A stretch of 64,000 nt of DNA from contig NZ_CP026124.1 in assembly GCF_002902905.1 (NCBI RefSeq), forward strand, positions 2,542,001 through 2,606,000. Direction: 5' to 3'. Source of the DNA: Achromobacter sp. AONIH1. GTDB lineage: Bacteria; Pseudomonadota; Gammaproteobacteria; Burkholderiales; Burkholderiaceae_B. The notes beneath the pieces are model-generated. The model was not told the DNA's origin. It was given only the letters and a program-made list of their open reading frames with translations, and did not search any database. Positions 1-8,389 of this stretch are shown here, in pieces. The position numbers were made by a program, and so were the translations under genes. How positions within the stretch are numbered: the first letter of the stretch is position 1; each line of letters opens with the position of its first letter.

Positions 1-878
1 AGCTCGGAGGAGGCCAGCAAGCCATAGCCGACAACCAGCGTGTCGGCCTCGAGCGATCTTTCGCTGCCCGCCACGGGTTCCCACATTGGCGTGACGCGGC
101 TCAGCGTGACGCGCTGCACCTGTTGCTCTCCCTCGGCGCGCGTGATCAGCGTGCCGAAGCGTATCGACACGCGCTGGCGCCGCAGGTTCAGCAGCGCGCG
201 GGCGGCCTCTTTCAGCGGCGCGAAATGTCCGGGCAGGGCGCGCCAGTGCGACAGCATGTCGGCGAGTCCTGGCGCCGGGCGGGCGAAGGCGACTTCGGCC
301 ACCTGTGCGCCGGACTTGAGCAGCAGATCGGCCACCAGCAGCAGCAAGGGATGAGAGCCGGCCAGGACGAAGCGCTGGCCGGGACGCAGGAACTGGCTCT
401 TCATCAAGGTCTGGACGCCGCCGGCCGACATCACGCCCGGCAGCGTCCAGCCCGGGAAGGCGACCGGCAGGTCATAGGCGCCGGTGGCGATGAGCAGGGC
501 GGCGCCGTCGATCAAGGCGGCGCCGTCGTCGCGGCTGATGGCGACCCGGACGCCGGGATGCGCCGTCGTGCGAAACACTCCCCAGGCCGTCGTGCCGAAC
601 CGCCACTGCACCTGGCTCGACCGGCGGGCGGCGTCGAGCATCGGCTTGCCGAAGGGATTGCTTTCAAAAGCGCTGTTTGGCGGGCCTTGGAACGCGGCCG
701 GGGGCTGTCTGAATATCTGGCCGCCGAGGTCGTGCTGTTCATCGATGACCACCACGCGCAGGCCTTGTTCGGCGGCGGTCAGCGCCGCCGATACGCCGGC
801 CGGGCCCGCGCCGATGATGATGAGGTCAAAGCCCGCGCTTTGCCGGCCTGGGGCGCTGGCGAGTGCTTCAGGCCTCAT
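1..878 (-). CDS. FAD/NAD(P)-dependent oxidoreductase, alpha subunit of a three-subunit amine dehydrogenase (3' end outside window)
   Basis: The reading frame opens with ATG at 878 and runs without a stop to the left edge, so the C-terminus is missing. An N-terminal dinucleotide-binding motif (DLIIIGAGPAGVSAAL, residues about 17-32) and a second half with a GxGLLASSE-like segment near the edge fit the pyridine-nucleotide-disulfide oxidoreductase family. The start overlaps the stop of the upstream ferredoxin gene by 11 bp, so the two are translationally coupled. In the family, such a protein pairs with a DAO-type flavoprotein and a small 2Fe-2S protein (hydrogen cyanide synthase HcnABC, opine oxidase, D-hydroxyproline dehydrogenase). 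Both partners lie immediately upstream. The substrate cannot be read from the sequence; D-hydroxyproline is my best guess because a DapA-type lyase is in the same operon. Confidence 0.85.
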   Translation of the reverse strand, partial: MRPEALASAPGRQSAGFDLIIIGAGPAGVSAALTAAEQGLRVVVIDEQHDLGGQIFRQPPAAFQGPPNSAFESNPFGKPMLDAARRSSQVQWRFGTTAWGVFRTTAHPGVRVAISRDDGAALIDGAALLIATGAYDLPVAFPGWTLPGVMSAGGVQTLMKSQFLRPGQRFVLAGSHPLLLLVADLLLKSGAQVAEVAFARPAPGLADMLSHWRALPGHFAPLKEAARALLNLRRQRVSIRFGTLITRAEGEQQVQRVTLSRVTPMWEPVAGSERSLEADTLVVGYGLLASSE

Positions 879-1164
879 GGGTGGGTACCTCTATGCGCAT
901 GCCTTCCTTCACTTGCGTCATGCAGCCGCGTATGGCCTGCCGTCCGTCGATCGTGACCAGGCATTCGAAACAGACTCCCATGTTGCAGACCGGCGCATGG
1001 GCGGCCTGGCCGTGAGAGCGACGGAAAACCGAGACGCCGGCCGCCAGCAGCGCGGTGGCGACCGATTCTCCAGGGTAGGCCTGTGACGGTGCGTCATTGA
1101 TATGGATGGTGATCGGAGCGGGCCTGGAGACTCCATCCCGCAGTCGAAGCGTGGCGTTAGGCAA
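868..1164 (-). CDS. 2Fe-2S ferredoxin-like small (gamma) subunit of amine dehydrogenase
   Basis: This 98-residue protein carries one ferredoxin cluster motif, C-x4-C-x2-C (CNMGVCFEC) followed by a fourth cysteine about 12 residues later (RGCM). It therefore probably passes electrons between two flavoprotein partners. Size and motif match the small subunits of HcnA/opine oxidase/D-hydroxyproline dehydrogenase complexes. The start appears to be TTG at 1164, preceded by GGGAG at a suitable distance; no in-frame ATG gives a complete domain. It overlaps the upstream flavoprotein gene by 8 bp and the downstream one by 11 bp, so all three subunits are coupled. Confidence 0.85.
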   Translation of the reverse strand: MPNATLRLRDGVSRPAPITIHINDAPSQAYPGESVATALLAAGVSVFRRSHGQAAHAPVCNMGVCFECLVTIDGRQAIRGCMTQVKEGMRIEVPTHEA

Positions 1165-2359
1165 AGGTCAGGCTCCCGAATCTTCCGGGGTCATAGGGCG
1201 TGGTATCGAACATCCTGGGGTGGTTGAGGATGTCGTCGGCCAGGATTTGAGCGTAGGTGGGACCGAGCGTGAAGGCCGATCCGCCGGTGGCGATGAATAG
1301 CCCGGCCGCTTTGGGGACCGCGCCGATCAAGGGCAATTGGTCGGCCACCAGCGCGGTGGCGCCCGTCCAGGCCCGCAGGACCTGCAGCTTGCCGACGTCG
1401 GGCGCGACCGCCGCGGCGGCGTTCATGCTGCCCGCCAGGGACGGCAGCAGCAATTCGGGCTGACTCTCCAGGTCGATGACGCCGTCGGTCTGAGCGAGCG
1501 CCGCTGGCCAGCCGCCGCCGATGAGCACGTTGCCTTCCTGGGTTTGCTTCATCGACAGTCGGCGTCCCGCGTGTTGAACCAGATGCTTGATGAAGGGCGC
1601 GGTTCTTGCGGTCGCCGCCATCGTCAGCCCCACCGCGCTGACGGGAAGCGTCACGCCGGCCATCTGCGCGATACGGCCGGACCAGATGCCCGCGGCCAGC
1701 ACGACGGCGCCGGCCTGGATCGATGCGCCGTCGTCGATGCCGACGCGCCATCCGTGGCCGTTGCGCCGCAGGGATTGCACGCGGACGCCGCTGCGGATGC
1801 AGGCGCCGCGTCGCGTCGCGGCCCTGGCGAACGCCAGCGTGCAGCGCCTGGGATCGGCCTTGCCTTCCCCGGGACAGAACGCGGCGGCCAGGATGGACGG
1901 GCCCAGGTAAGGCGCCAGGGTCCGCAACGCGTCGCGGTCCAGCATCTCGACTTCCAGGCCCGCTTCGCGTTCCAGCGCGCTCTTCTGCTCCAGGAGCGTC
2001 ACTTGTTCGGCCGTCTCGGCGACCATCAGGCCGCCGTGCTGGATCACGCCAAGATCTTCCTGCAGCTCGGTCGCCAGATCGCTCCATGCATGCTGGGCAT
2101 GCAGATGCAGCGGCAGGGCTTCGGCCGCCTTGCGCGCGCTGTCCAGCCCATGCTCGATCATGCGGTACTCAAGCTGGAAGTGCAGGCTGCCGGCATTGCG
2201 TCCCGAGGCCTGGCTGTTGAGCTGGCGCTTTTCGACCAGCATCACGTCCACGCCGGCGCGCGCCAGGTAATAGCTGATGGCGCAGCCGAGCAGGCCGCCG
2301 CCGATGACCAGGACAGCGGGCGATGCGTGCGCGCCGGCGACGGGCCGGGACGTATCCAT
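1157..2359 (-). CDS. DAO-family FAD-dependent oxidoreductase, beta (catalytic) subunit
   Basis: This 400-residue flavoprotein has an N-terminal FAD-binding motif (VLVIGGGLLGCAISYYLARAG, about residues 16-36), then the EKRQLNSQASGRNAGS segment typical of the D-amino-acid oxidase/sarcosine oxidase beta family. Near the C-terminus it has GLFIATGGSAFTLGP. In three-subunit amine dehydrogenases this chain oxidises the amine or imino acid. Its ATG shares one base with the TGA of the upstream lyase gene, and its end overlaps the ferredoxin gene. Candidate substrates are D-hydroxyproline, D-proline, sarcosine or an opine; the sequence alone does not decide. Confidence 0.88.
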   Translation of the reverse strand: MDTSRPVAGAHASPAVLVIGGGLLGCAISYYLARAGVDVMLVEKRQLNSQASGRNAGSLHFQLEYRMIEHGLDSARKAAEALPLHLHAQHAWSDLATELQEDLGVIQHGGLMVAETAEQVTLLEQKSALEREAGLEVEMLDRDALRTLAPYLGPSILAAAFCPGEGKADPRRCTLAFARAATRRGACIRSGVRVQSLRRNGHGWRVGIDDGASIQAGAVVLAAGIWSGRIAQMAGVTLPVSAVGLTMAATARTAPFIKHLVQHAGRRLSMKQTQEGNVLIGGGWPAALAQTDGVIDLESQPELLLPSLAGSMNAAAAVAPDVGKLQVLRAWTGATALVADQLPLIGAVPKAAGLFIATGGSAFTLGPTYAQILADDILNHPRMFDTTPYDPGRFGSLTFA

Positions 2360-3297
2360 CAGGCGGGGTCCAGGGGCCTGGTCTCGATGCCGAGACCTTC
2401 GAGCGTGGCGCGCACCCGCTCGATTTCAGCCGCGCTCAAGTCCAGCAGCGGACGCCGCACATGGCCGGCCGGAACGCCGCGCAGGCGCAGCGCTGTCTTG
2501 AGGATGGCCTGGGCGCTGCCGAAGTTGCCGGCGAAGTCCTTGTTGAACCAGGCTTTCATGATGACGCGGTCGCGCTCGCCCAGCGTGACCGCGCCGGCCT
2601 TGTCGCCGGCGGCGATCCGGCGCCAGAAGTCCGGATGATCGGCGCCCAGCACGCCGCCGGCGCCCATCAGGCCGTCGCCGACGCCCAACGCCGCCAGATC
2701 GGCGCCCAGCGCCGAGGTGGGCATGTTGAAGTAGCGGACCTTGTGGCGCAGCCGATATGCGCCTTGCAGGAACATGCCGAAGTCCGGCGTGGAATTCTTG
2801 ATGGCGACGACATGGTCGATGTCGGACAGTTCCTCCAGCAGCTCCACGTCCATGTCCACCACGCAGCCGCGCGGCCAGTTGTAGATGCAGATGGGGATGT
2901 CTGTCGCGTCGGAGACGTCCTGGTAGAACTGAACCAGTTCCCTGCGGCTGGGCACGATGTAAGGGGGCGGGGTGAGGATGATGCCGTCCAGCCCCGCGCG
3001 TTGCGCGGCGCGCGCATGGCGGATGGCCTCCGCGGCGGTGTAGGCGTTGCATCCGCCCAGGACGGTGATGCGTCCGCCGATATTGCGGCCTGACTCGGCG
3101 AAGAGTTGCGCGCGCTCGGCTTCGTTCAGGCTGAACCACTCGCCCGAGGTGCCGGCCAGGATCACGCCATGCATGCGCTCCTGCACGTACCACTCGAGTT
3201 GCTGCGCCAGCGCGGGCCAATCCAGGTTTCCCTCGCGGGTGAACGGCGTCGTGATGGCGGGAATGTAGCCTGTCCAGGCGATGTCATTGCGATCCAT
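2359..3297 (-). CDS. DapA-family lyase/deaminase (candidate pyrroline-4-hydroxy-2-carboxylate deaminase)
   Basis: This 312-residue protein belongs to the dihydrodipicolinate synthase/N-acetylneuraminate lyase family of Schiff-base aldolases. The signature GTSGEW (about 49-54), the catalytic tyrosine in CIYNWPRG (Y139) and the Schiff-base lysine in VAIKNST (K167) are all present, so it should be active on a pyruvate-like or imino substrate. Dihydrodipicolinate synthase itself is unlikely, because the gene sits in an operon with an amine dehydrogenase. In hydroxyproline catabolism a DapA-family deaminase (LhpC/HypD-type) acts directly after a three-subunit D-hydroxyproline dehydrogenase, which matches this gene order. 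That assignment is inference. Confidence 0.85.
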   Translation of the reverse strand: MDRNDIAWTGYIPAITTPFTREGNLDWPALAQQLEWYVQERMHGVILAGTSGEWFSLNEAERAQLFAESGRNIGGRITVLGGCNAYTAAEAIRHARAAQRAGLDGIILTPPPYIVPSRRELVQFYQDVSDATDIPICIYNWPRGCVVDMDVELLEELSDIDHVVAIKNSTPDFGMFLQGAYRLRHKVRYFNMPTSALGADLAALGVGDGLMGAGGVLGADHPDFWRRIAAGDKAGAVTLGERDRVIMKAWFNKDFAGNFGSAQAILKTALRLRGVPAGHVRRPLLDLSAAEIERVRATLEGLGIETRPLDPA

Positions 3298-3312
3298 GGC
3301 AAGCGCTCCGTG

Positions 3313-3717
3313 TCACTTCAGCGCCGCGTCGGCTTCGATTTCGATCAGGAACTCCGGCAGGGCCAGCGCCTGTACGCCGATGAAAGTGTTGGCGCCCGGC
3401 AGCGCGTCGCCATAGAAGGCGCTGATCTGCGCGCATATCGGTTCGAGCAGCTCGGGCCTGTGGTTGACGACATAGGTGCGCAGCCGCAGCACGTCCGCCG
3501 GCGTCGCGCCGGCCTCGGCTAGGACCTGGCGCAGGTTTTCCAGGGCCTGGCGGGCCTGCGCCGCGACATCGCCGGCGCCCACCAGATTCCGGTCCTTGTC
3601 CCAGGCGACCTGCCCGGCCAGGTGCAGGCTGCGCGTGCCCGTGTGCTCGGTGGCATGGGAAAAGCCGAACGGCAGGCTGGGGTATAGCGATTCAGGGTTG
3701 ATGGCGTGGCGTGTCAC
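3313..3717 (-). CDS. RidA/YjgF-family enamine/imine deaminase
   Basis: This 134-residue protein has the RidA fold signature: SLHLAGQVAWD near residue 30, the conserved arginine in LRLRTYVV, and the C-terminal EFLIEIEADA. RidA proteins hydrolyse reactive enamine/imine intermediates to ketoacids and ammonia. That role is sensible next to an amine dehydrogenase and a DapA-type deaminase that would release imines. It lies 15 bp upstream of the lyase gene in the same operon. The C-terminus has IEIEA where archetypal RidA has VEIEA. Confidence 0.88.
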   Translation of the reverse strand: MTRHAINPESLYPSLPFGFSHATEHTGTRSLHLAGQVAWDKDRNLVGAGDVAAQARQALENLRQVLAEAGATPADVLRLRTYVVNHRPELLEPICAQISAFYGDALPGANTFIGVQALALPEFLIEIEADAALK

Positions 3718-3760
3718 GAGAGGGATCTCCGGAAGGCATGCGGGCGTGGATGGCCGCGTT

Positions 3761-4258
3761 TCAATTGGGCCGGGTATGGACGGAAAGCTCGAAGATGTTC
3801 TGCCAGGGGTCGAGAAAGCGCTGGAATCGCGAGCCGGCCGTGGGGCCTTCGGAAAACGCGATGCGGTCGAACAGGGGGCAGCCGTTGTCTTGCAGGATCT
3901 GCGCGGCCGCCTCCAGGTCCTGCACCTCTATGCCGAGGTGATAGCTGCCGATCTGATGGCTGGGCGCGGGTCGGGTGGCGTGGCTGGCGGGCTGGTCATA
4001 GGCAAAGATCTCTATCCTGGCGCCGCCCGGCAGCGCCAGCATCGCAAGCTCGAGCCTGGCGCCTTCGACGCCAAGATGAGCGTCGGTCCAGTCGCGCCCG
4101 TCCTGCGCGCGAGGCAGCGCCGCGCTGTCAACCGGACCGAGCCGGTACTGCACGGTGGCGCCGAACACGCGCTCATAGAAGGCGACGACGGGCTCCAGTT
4201 CCCTGACGGTCCAGGATACGTGATCGAGGCGGAGTATGCCCAAGGGGTTGGTCTGCAC
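3761..4258 (-). CDS. VOC-family protein (glyoxalase/dioxygenase superfamily)
   Basis: This 165-residue protein consists of two vicinal-oxygen-chelate repeats. Likely metal ligands are visible: His in LDHVSWTV, Glu in ARIEIFAYD, His in GSYHLGIEV and Glu in NIFELS, that is two His and two Glu in the expected order. Length and ligand pattern resemble methylmalonyl-CoA epimerase and lactoylglutathione-lyase-like proteins. It is the first enzyme gene of the catabolic operon, 43 bp upstream of ridA and 81 bp downstream of the XRE-cupin regulator. The reaction cannot be named from the sequence. Confidence 0.8.
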   Translation of the reverse strand: MQTNPLGILRLDHVSWTVRELEPVVAFYERVFGATVQYRLGPVDSAALPRAQDGRDWTDAHLGVEGARLELAMLALPGGARIEIFAYDQPASHATRPAPSHQIGSYHLGIEVQDLEAAAQILQDNGCPLFDRIAFSEGPTAGSRFQRFLDPWQNIFELSVHTRPN

Positions 4259-4339
4259 GGCGTTGCTCCAGGACAGGGTAAAGGATGAACACGGTTGCGT
4301 TTGTCCCGCACTGGCGGCGCTGGCGCGGGGAGGGGGGAC

Positions 4340-4876
4340 TCAGGGACTGGGCGGCGTGATGGACAGGATGATCTCCACCGTCCCGGATGAGTCGTTGCGG
4401 TAGCGGTGCGCGAGCCGCGCGTCGAAGGAGATGCTCTCGCCGCTCTTGACCAGATGGTCGACGCCCGCGATCTGCGCCACCAATTCCCCCTGGATCACGT
4501 AGACACACTCGGTGGACGGATGCCCGCGAGGCTCGTCGGCGGACACCTGGCCGGGCGCCAGGACGGCCCGCAGCACTTCCAGGTCGCTCTGGCCCGCGGT
4601 GAGTCGCTCATAGCTGACCCGCCCGGCCGGCGCGGTCAGCTTCGAGCGATTGCCCGGCCGGCTGATCCAGACGGCCGGGGCGTTGGGCTCGGCGAATAGC
4701 GATGTGATCGATTCGCCGAAGACGGCCGCCAGCCGGCGGACTGTTTCCAGACTGGGGTCCGTGACCGAGCGTTCGACCTGGCTGAGCAGGGTGGCGGATA
4801 CCCCGGCCTGGGCCGCCAGGTCGCGTAGCGACAGGTTTCTCGCGGTTCGAAGTTCCTTCAGGCGTTCACCAATCAT
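4340..4876 (-). CDS. XRE-family transcriptional regulator with C-terminal cupin sensor domain
   Basis: Residues 1-65 form an XRE helix-turn-helix (LRDLAAQAGVSATLLSQVE), and residues about 105-178 form a cupin (HPSTECVYVIQGELVAQI, then GESISFDARLAHRYRN). Cupin-type XRE regulators usually sense a small catabolite and control an adjacent catabolic operon and transporter. Here the gene is divergent from the DUF3311/symporter/porin genes and is the first gene of the minus-strand catabolic run. The AT-rich 230-bp intergenic region contains several copies of a TTGTGCA half-site that could be its operator. Confidence 0.88.
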   Translation of the reverse strand: MIGERLKELRTARNLSLRDLAAQAGVSATLLSQVERSVTDPSLETVRRLAAVFGESITSLFAEPNAPAVWISRPGNRSKLTAPAGRVSYERLTAGQSDLEVLRAVLAPGQVSADEPRGHPSTECVYVIQGELVAQIAGVDHLVKSGESISFDARLAHRYRNDSSGTVEIILSITPPSP

Positions 4877-4904
4877 GCTGCTTGTTTCCGTGGATCATGG
4901 GATG

Positions 4905-4946
4905 TTTGTGCACTACTAATGTACAAAAACTTCATGGGTTGTGCAC
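4905..4946. promoter_or_regulatory. Candidate operator: repeated TTGTGCA half-sites upstream of the XRE-cupin gene
   Basis: A 23-bp imperfect inverted repeat (TTTGTGCA, 7 nt, TGTACAAA; one mismatch) spans 4905-4927. A second TTGTGCAC begins at 4939, exactly 33 bp after the one at 4906, so both lie on the same face of the helix. The site is 29-70 bp upstream of the regulator's ATG, in an AT-rich stretch. Autoregulation by the XRE-cupin protein is inferred from position only. Confidence 0.5.
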
Positions 4947-5048
4947 TTGAATTTTACATATACAACGTTGTCGATCTCTCTTTTTCAGAAATTAAAACCC
5001 TATCGAAAACACCTATGCCAGGGTTTGGTGTTCTCAGATTAGACTTTC

Positions 5049-5068
5049 GTGCAGTTTGACTGCACAAA
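5049..5068. promoter_or_regulatory. Candidate operator: GTGCAG/CTGCAC palindrome upstream of the symporter genes
   Basis: A perfect 6-bp inverted repeat with a 5-nt spacer (GTGCAG, TTTGA, CTGCAC) spans 5049-5065. Its right side continues as TGCACAAA, the reverse complement of the TTTGTGCA half-site found at 4905. It ends 41 bp upstream of the DUF3311 start. The shared half-site suggests that the same regulator binds both sides of the divergent region. Confidence 0.45.
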
Positions 5069-5109
5069 GATCGCGACGTTTGTATAGCTTCACTTTACGT
5101 GAGACCTTC

Positions 5110-5391
5110 ATGACAAATTCGACCTCCACGGCCGGCCATGCTCCGCGCCATTGGTATCGCTGGCTGTTAGTGACGCCCTTCATCTGGCAGGCGGCGTTGG
5201 CGCCCCTGGTGAACGACATCGGGTACCAGCCCCTGGGCCTGCCCTTTCCCATGGCCTGGCAAATGGCCGGCATCGTGTACGCGAGCCTGGTGATCGGGCT
5301 GGTGTTCCATCTCGACCAGCGCGCCGGACTCGGGGATGAGGAGGCGGGCCTTCTCGCCGCGACGGCGGGGCAGGAAAGGGGACACTCATGA
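5110..5391 (+). CDS. DUF3311 small membrane protein, partner of sodium:solute symporter
   Basis: This 93-residue protein has two predicted membrane helices (around WLLVTPFIWQAALAPLV and MAGIVYASLVIGLVF). The DUF3311 pattern of PF, APLVN, GLPFPMAWQ and a terminal HLD is present. Members are commonly encoded directly before SSS-family symporters and are thought to be accessory subunits. I chose the ATG at 5110; an upstream TTG at 5056 would place the start within the candidate operator. The stop overlaps the symporter start (ATGA), so the two genes are coupled. Confidence 0.8.
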   Translation: MTNSTSTAGHAPRHWYRWLLVTPFIWQAALAPLVNDIGYQPLGLPFPMAWQMAGIVYASLVIGLVFHLDQRAGLGDEEAGLLAATAGQERGHS

Positions 5392-6887
5392 CGCTCGCTA
5401 TTGTTTGCGCCATCCTGTTGGCGACGCTCGCGGGGGCGCTGGGCTACGGCCGGCGCGCGCGCGGCGAGAACACGCTGACTGAATGGGCCGTGGGCGGACG
5501 CAGCCTGGGCACGCTGATCTTCTGGTTCATGAACGCGGGCGAGGTATACACGACCTTCGCGGTGCTCGGCATCTCAGGCTATGCCTGGGCGCTTGGCGCG
5601 CCTGCCTATCTGGCTTTCTGTTCGGTGTCGTTGAGCTACGCGGTCGGTTACTGGCTCATGCCCAGGATCTGGCGCGCGGGCCGCCAGGAAGGCTTCGTGA
5701 CGCAGGCGGACTACTTCGCCGCGCGCTACGAGGCGCCCTGGCTGGGTGTGCTGACGGGCGTGATCGGCATTGCCTCGCTGGTGATCTACGTGCAGATCCA
5801 GCTCATCAGCCTGGGGCTCATCGTTCGCCTCACGCTGGGCTCGGACCTGTCCACGGTCGCCGCCACGCTCATCGCCGCGGCGCTCATGATCGCCTTCGTC
5901 TTCATCGCCGGCCTGCGTTCGGCGGCCTTCGCCGCCGGCGTCAAGGATGTGCTGATGATCGTGGTCGTGGTCGTGCTCAGCGCCACCGTGGCGGGCAAGG
6001 TCGGCGCGGCGTCCCTGCTGGACATCTTCCACATGGCCGACCAGGCCTACCCGGGCATCGGCGCCTTTCCGGGCAAGGATCCCGCCTCGCCGACCACGTC
6101 CGTCTGGCTCATGACTTCCGCCGTGAACATCGCATTGGGCAATTGGGTGTTTCCGCACCTGTTCCAGATGTGCTATTCGGCGCAAAGCGCCACCGCCATC
6201 AGGCGCAACGCCGTGTGGCAGCCGCTGTACTCGCTGGCGTATTTCTTCATCATCCTGCTGGGCTTCGCCGCGCTGCTCGCGGGCGTGCAGCCGCCCGACA
6301 ACAATCTCAACGCGGCGCTGCTGCAATTCGTCGCCACGTCCTATCCGGCGTGGGTGATCGGCTTGGTGGCCGGAACGGGGTTCCTGTTGGCGCTGGTGCC
6401 CGGCTCCCTGTTGCTGCTGTCGGCCGGCACGATTTTCACGCGCAATATCGCGCAGCCGATCTGCGGGGCCCTGTCGGAAGCGGCTTCCCTGCGCCTGTCG
6501 CGCGCGGCGCTGGTGTGCTTTGCCGCGCTGGCGGCGTTCCTGTCCATATCCGACGGCAGCTCCCTGGTGCGCATCCTGCTCAATGCCTACGCGGCGATCG
6601 GCATGCTGGCGCCGCCGGTGTTCTTGGGATTCCTGTGGCGGCGCGCGACGGCATACGGCGTGCTGGCCGGGCTGGTGGCGGGTTTCGTCGCCTTGCTGGC
6701 GCCGTTCGCGTCCAGCTATTGGTCCCGCGCCGTGCCCGAATGGGAGCCGGGATTGATCGCCATGGCCATCAATGCGCTGGTCCTGATAGCCGTGAGTCTT
6801 CTGACGCCGATGCCGCGACCGTCCGCGGTGGCCATCGGCATTCATTCAACGTCGCCCCGAGTCCGCGCCGGAAATCAAACAACCTGA
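5388..6887 (+). CDS. Sodium:solute symporter (SSS family)
   Basis: This 499-residue polytopic protein of about 13 hydrophobic segments has SSS-family landmarks: YGRRARGENTLTEWAVGGRSLG near the N-terminus, GYAWALGAPAYLAF, and FVTQADYFAARY. It should import an organic substrate with sodium across the inner membrane. It is coupled to the DUF3311 gene by a 4-bp overlap and preceded by AGGAAAGGGGAC. It is divergent from the amine-catabolism operon, so its substrate is probably the compound degraded there. The substrate cannot be derived from the sequence. Confidence 0.9.
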   Translation: MTLAIVCAILLATLAGALGYGRRARGENTLTEWAVGGRSLGTLIFWFMNAGEVYTTFAVLGISGYAWALGAPAYLAFCSVSLSYAVGYWLMPRIWRAGRQEGFVTQADYFAARYEAPWLGVLTGVIGIASLVIYVQIQLISLGLIVRLTLGSDLSTVAATLIAAALMIAFVFIAGLRSAAFAAGVKDVLMIVVVVVLSATVAGKVGAASLLDIFHMADQAYPGIGAFPGKDPASPTTSVWLMTSAVNIALGNWVFPHLFQMCYSAQSATAIRRNAVWQPLYSLAYFFIILLGFAALLAGVQPPDNNLNAALLQFVATSYPAWVIGLVAGTGFLLALVPGSLLLLSAGTIFTRNIAQPICGALSEAASLRLSRAALVCFAALAAFLSISDGSSLVRILLNAYAAIGMLAPPVFLGFLWRRATAYGVLAGLVAGFVALLAPFASSYWSRAVPEWEPGLIAMAINALVLIAVSLLTPMPRPSAVAIGIHSTSPRVRAGNQTT

Positions 6888-7038
6888 CCCGGTAAAGCCC
6901 TCGGGATGCGTTCGCCTCCCGAAGCATGAATACGCCGTTGCTCCTGTTGTCCGGGCAGCCATTGCCTGGTGGGGGCGGCTGCGTCCCTGAAAACCTAGTG
7001 CTAGAGAGATTTCCATGATTTGTGCTCGAGAATTTTCC

Positions 7039-8244
7039 ATGAAGAACATTGGCTTGTTCCTGCTGTTCCTCGTCTGTGCCAGGCAGGCTGCCGCCGACGA
7101 AAACAACGTCCAGCTTTACGGGATGGTGAATTCAGGAATGACATACATCAGCAATGGCGCGGGCGGCAGTTCGGTCCGGACCGACGGCTGCGGTCCGCAG
7201 GGCTGCAACCGCTGGGGGCTGCGGGGCAGGGAAAGTCTGGGCGATGGCCTGTCCAGTCTGTTCGTGCTGGAAAGCGGTTTCAATCTTCAGAATGGCAAGT
7301 CCGGCCAGGGCGGCCTGATGTTCGGCCGGCAGGCCTATGTCGGCCTTGCCAATCAGCGCTATGGCACGCTGACGCTGGGGCGGCAGTACGATTCGTTGTC
7401 GGATACGGTCGGCATGTTCCCGTCGAGCAACAATTTCGCGACGGGCTATGGATCGCATTTCGGCGATCTGAACAATCTGAATCAATCCATCCGCATCAAT
7501 GACGCCGTCAAATACGTGAGTCCGGAGTTCGGCGGCCTGCGCATGCATGGCATGTACAGCTTCGGCGGGCAGTTCGGCAACTACGCGGCCAATCGCTCCT
7601 GGGCGCTGGCAACGGCCTATACGAGCGGACCGCTCTCCATGGCGATCGGTTACCTGGATATTCATCCGCCGGCGACGCGCGCCAATGGCACGGGCGGCGT
7701 GTATGAGTCCAACGGCAACTACGTCGGCTCCCTGGGGCAGTATGTCGGCCTGCAGGATGCCGATGCGATGAAGGTGATCGGGGCGGGAGCGTCCTACACG
7801 GTGGGGGCGGCGACCATCGGATTCACCTATGCCCACACCCTGCTGCGCAACAGCCGCTATTTCGTGGTGAATGGTTTTCCCGGAGCCGGCAGCGGCGGCG
7901 ACTTCACGATGGACAGCTACGAGTTGATGACGAGTTATCGGCTGAATTCCGCGCTGTCTGTCGGCGCGGCCTACATTTACAACATCGGCAAGGCGGACTA
8001 TCAAGGCCTGCGGCCCAAGTTTCATCAGATCAACCTGGGCGCCAGCTACTCGCTGTCGAAAAGAACGGAGTTGTATGGCGTGTTTATCTTCCAGAAGGCG
8101 GCGGGCGATGGCATCGCGCCGCTGCGCGGCGCCGCCGGCGCCGTGATCGGGCGCGCCGCGCAAGCCGAAATCGCGGGGGTGGGCATGAGTTCGGACTCCA
8201 GTCGGCAGACGCTGATGACGATGGGCATCACCCATCGCTTCTGA
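7039..8244 (+). CDS. Gram-negative porin (Bordetella-type, OmpC-like)
   Basis: The protein is an outer-membrane general porin of about 401 residues. It has a signal peptide (MKNIGLFLLFLVCARQAAA, cleavage before DENN), then VQLYGMVNSGMTYISN, GLRGRESLGDGLSSLFVLESGF and a C-terminal GITHRF ending in phenylalanine, as expected for beta-barrel assembly. I prefer the ATG at 7039 because the signal peptide starts there; an ATG at 7015 adds eight residues and has a slightly better ribosome site. It follows the symporter gene by about 150 bp and may bring the same substrate across the outer membrane. Confidence 0.9.
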   Translation: MKNIGLFLLFLVCARQAAADENNVQLYGMVNSGMTYISNGAGGSSVRTDGCGPQGCNRWGLRGRESLGDGLSSLFVLESGFNLQNGKSGQGGLMFGRQAYVGLANQRYGTLTLGRQYDSLSDTVGMFPSSNNFATGYGSHFGDLNNLNQSIRINDAVKYVSPEFGGLRMHGMYSFGGQFGNYAANRSWALATAYTSGPLSMAIGYLDIHPPATRANGTGGVYESNGNYVGSLGQYVGLQDADAMKVIGAGASYTVGAATIGFTYAHTLLRNSRYFVVNGFPGAGSGGDFTMDSYELMTSYRLNSALSVGAAYIYNIGKADYQGLRPKFHQINLGASYSLSKRTELYGVFIFQKAAGDGIAPLRGAAGAVIGRAAQAEIAGVGMSSDSSRQTLMTMGITHRF

Positions 8245-8389
8245 TGCCCCCGTCCCTGGCTCGGAGGCGATCGCTACGGTTCCCATCCTCGCGCTTCTTA
8301 CGGTAAAGTTCAGCGCACAGGACAGGACGCGGCGCGTTGCGAGCCAGGCGTCCGGACGCGGGATTCGGGGGGAAACGGATGGTCTGGGC

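Noticed and set aside
6901..6922. TCGGGA/TCCCGA hairpin after the symporter gene as a terminator
   Set aside because: The stem is only 6 bp with a 10-nt loop and no T run follows, so it is not a convincing rho-independent terminator.
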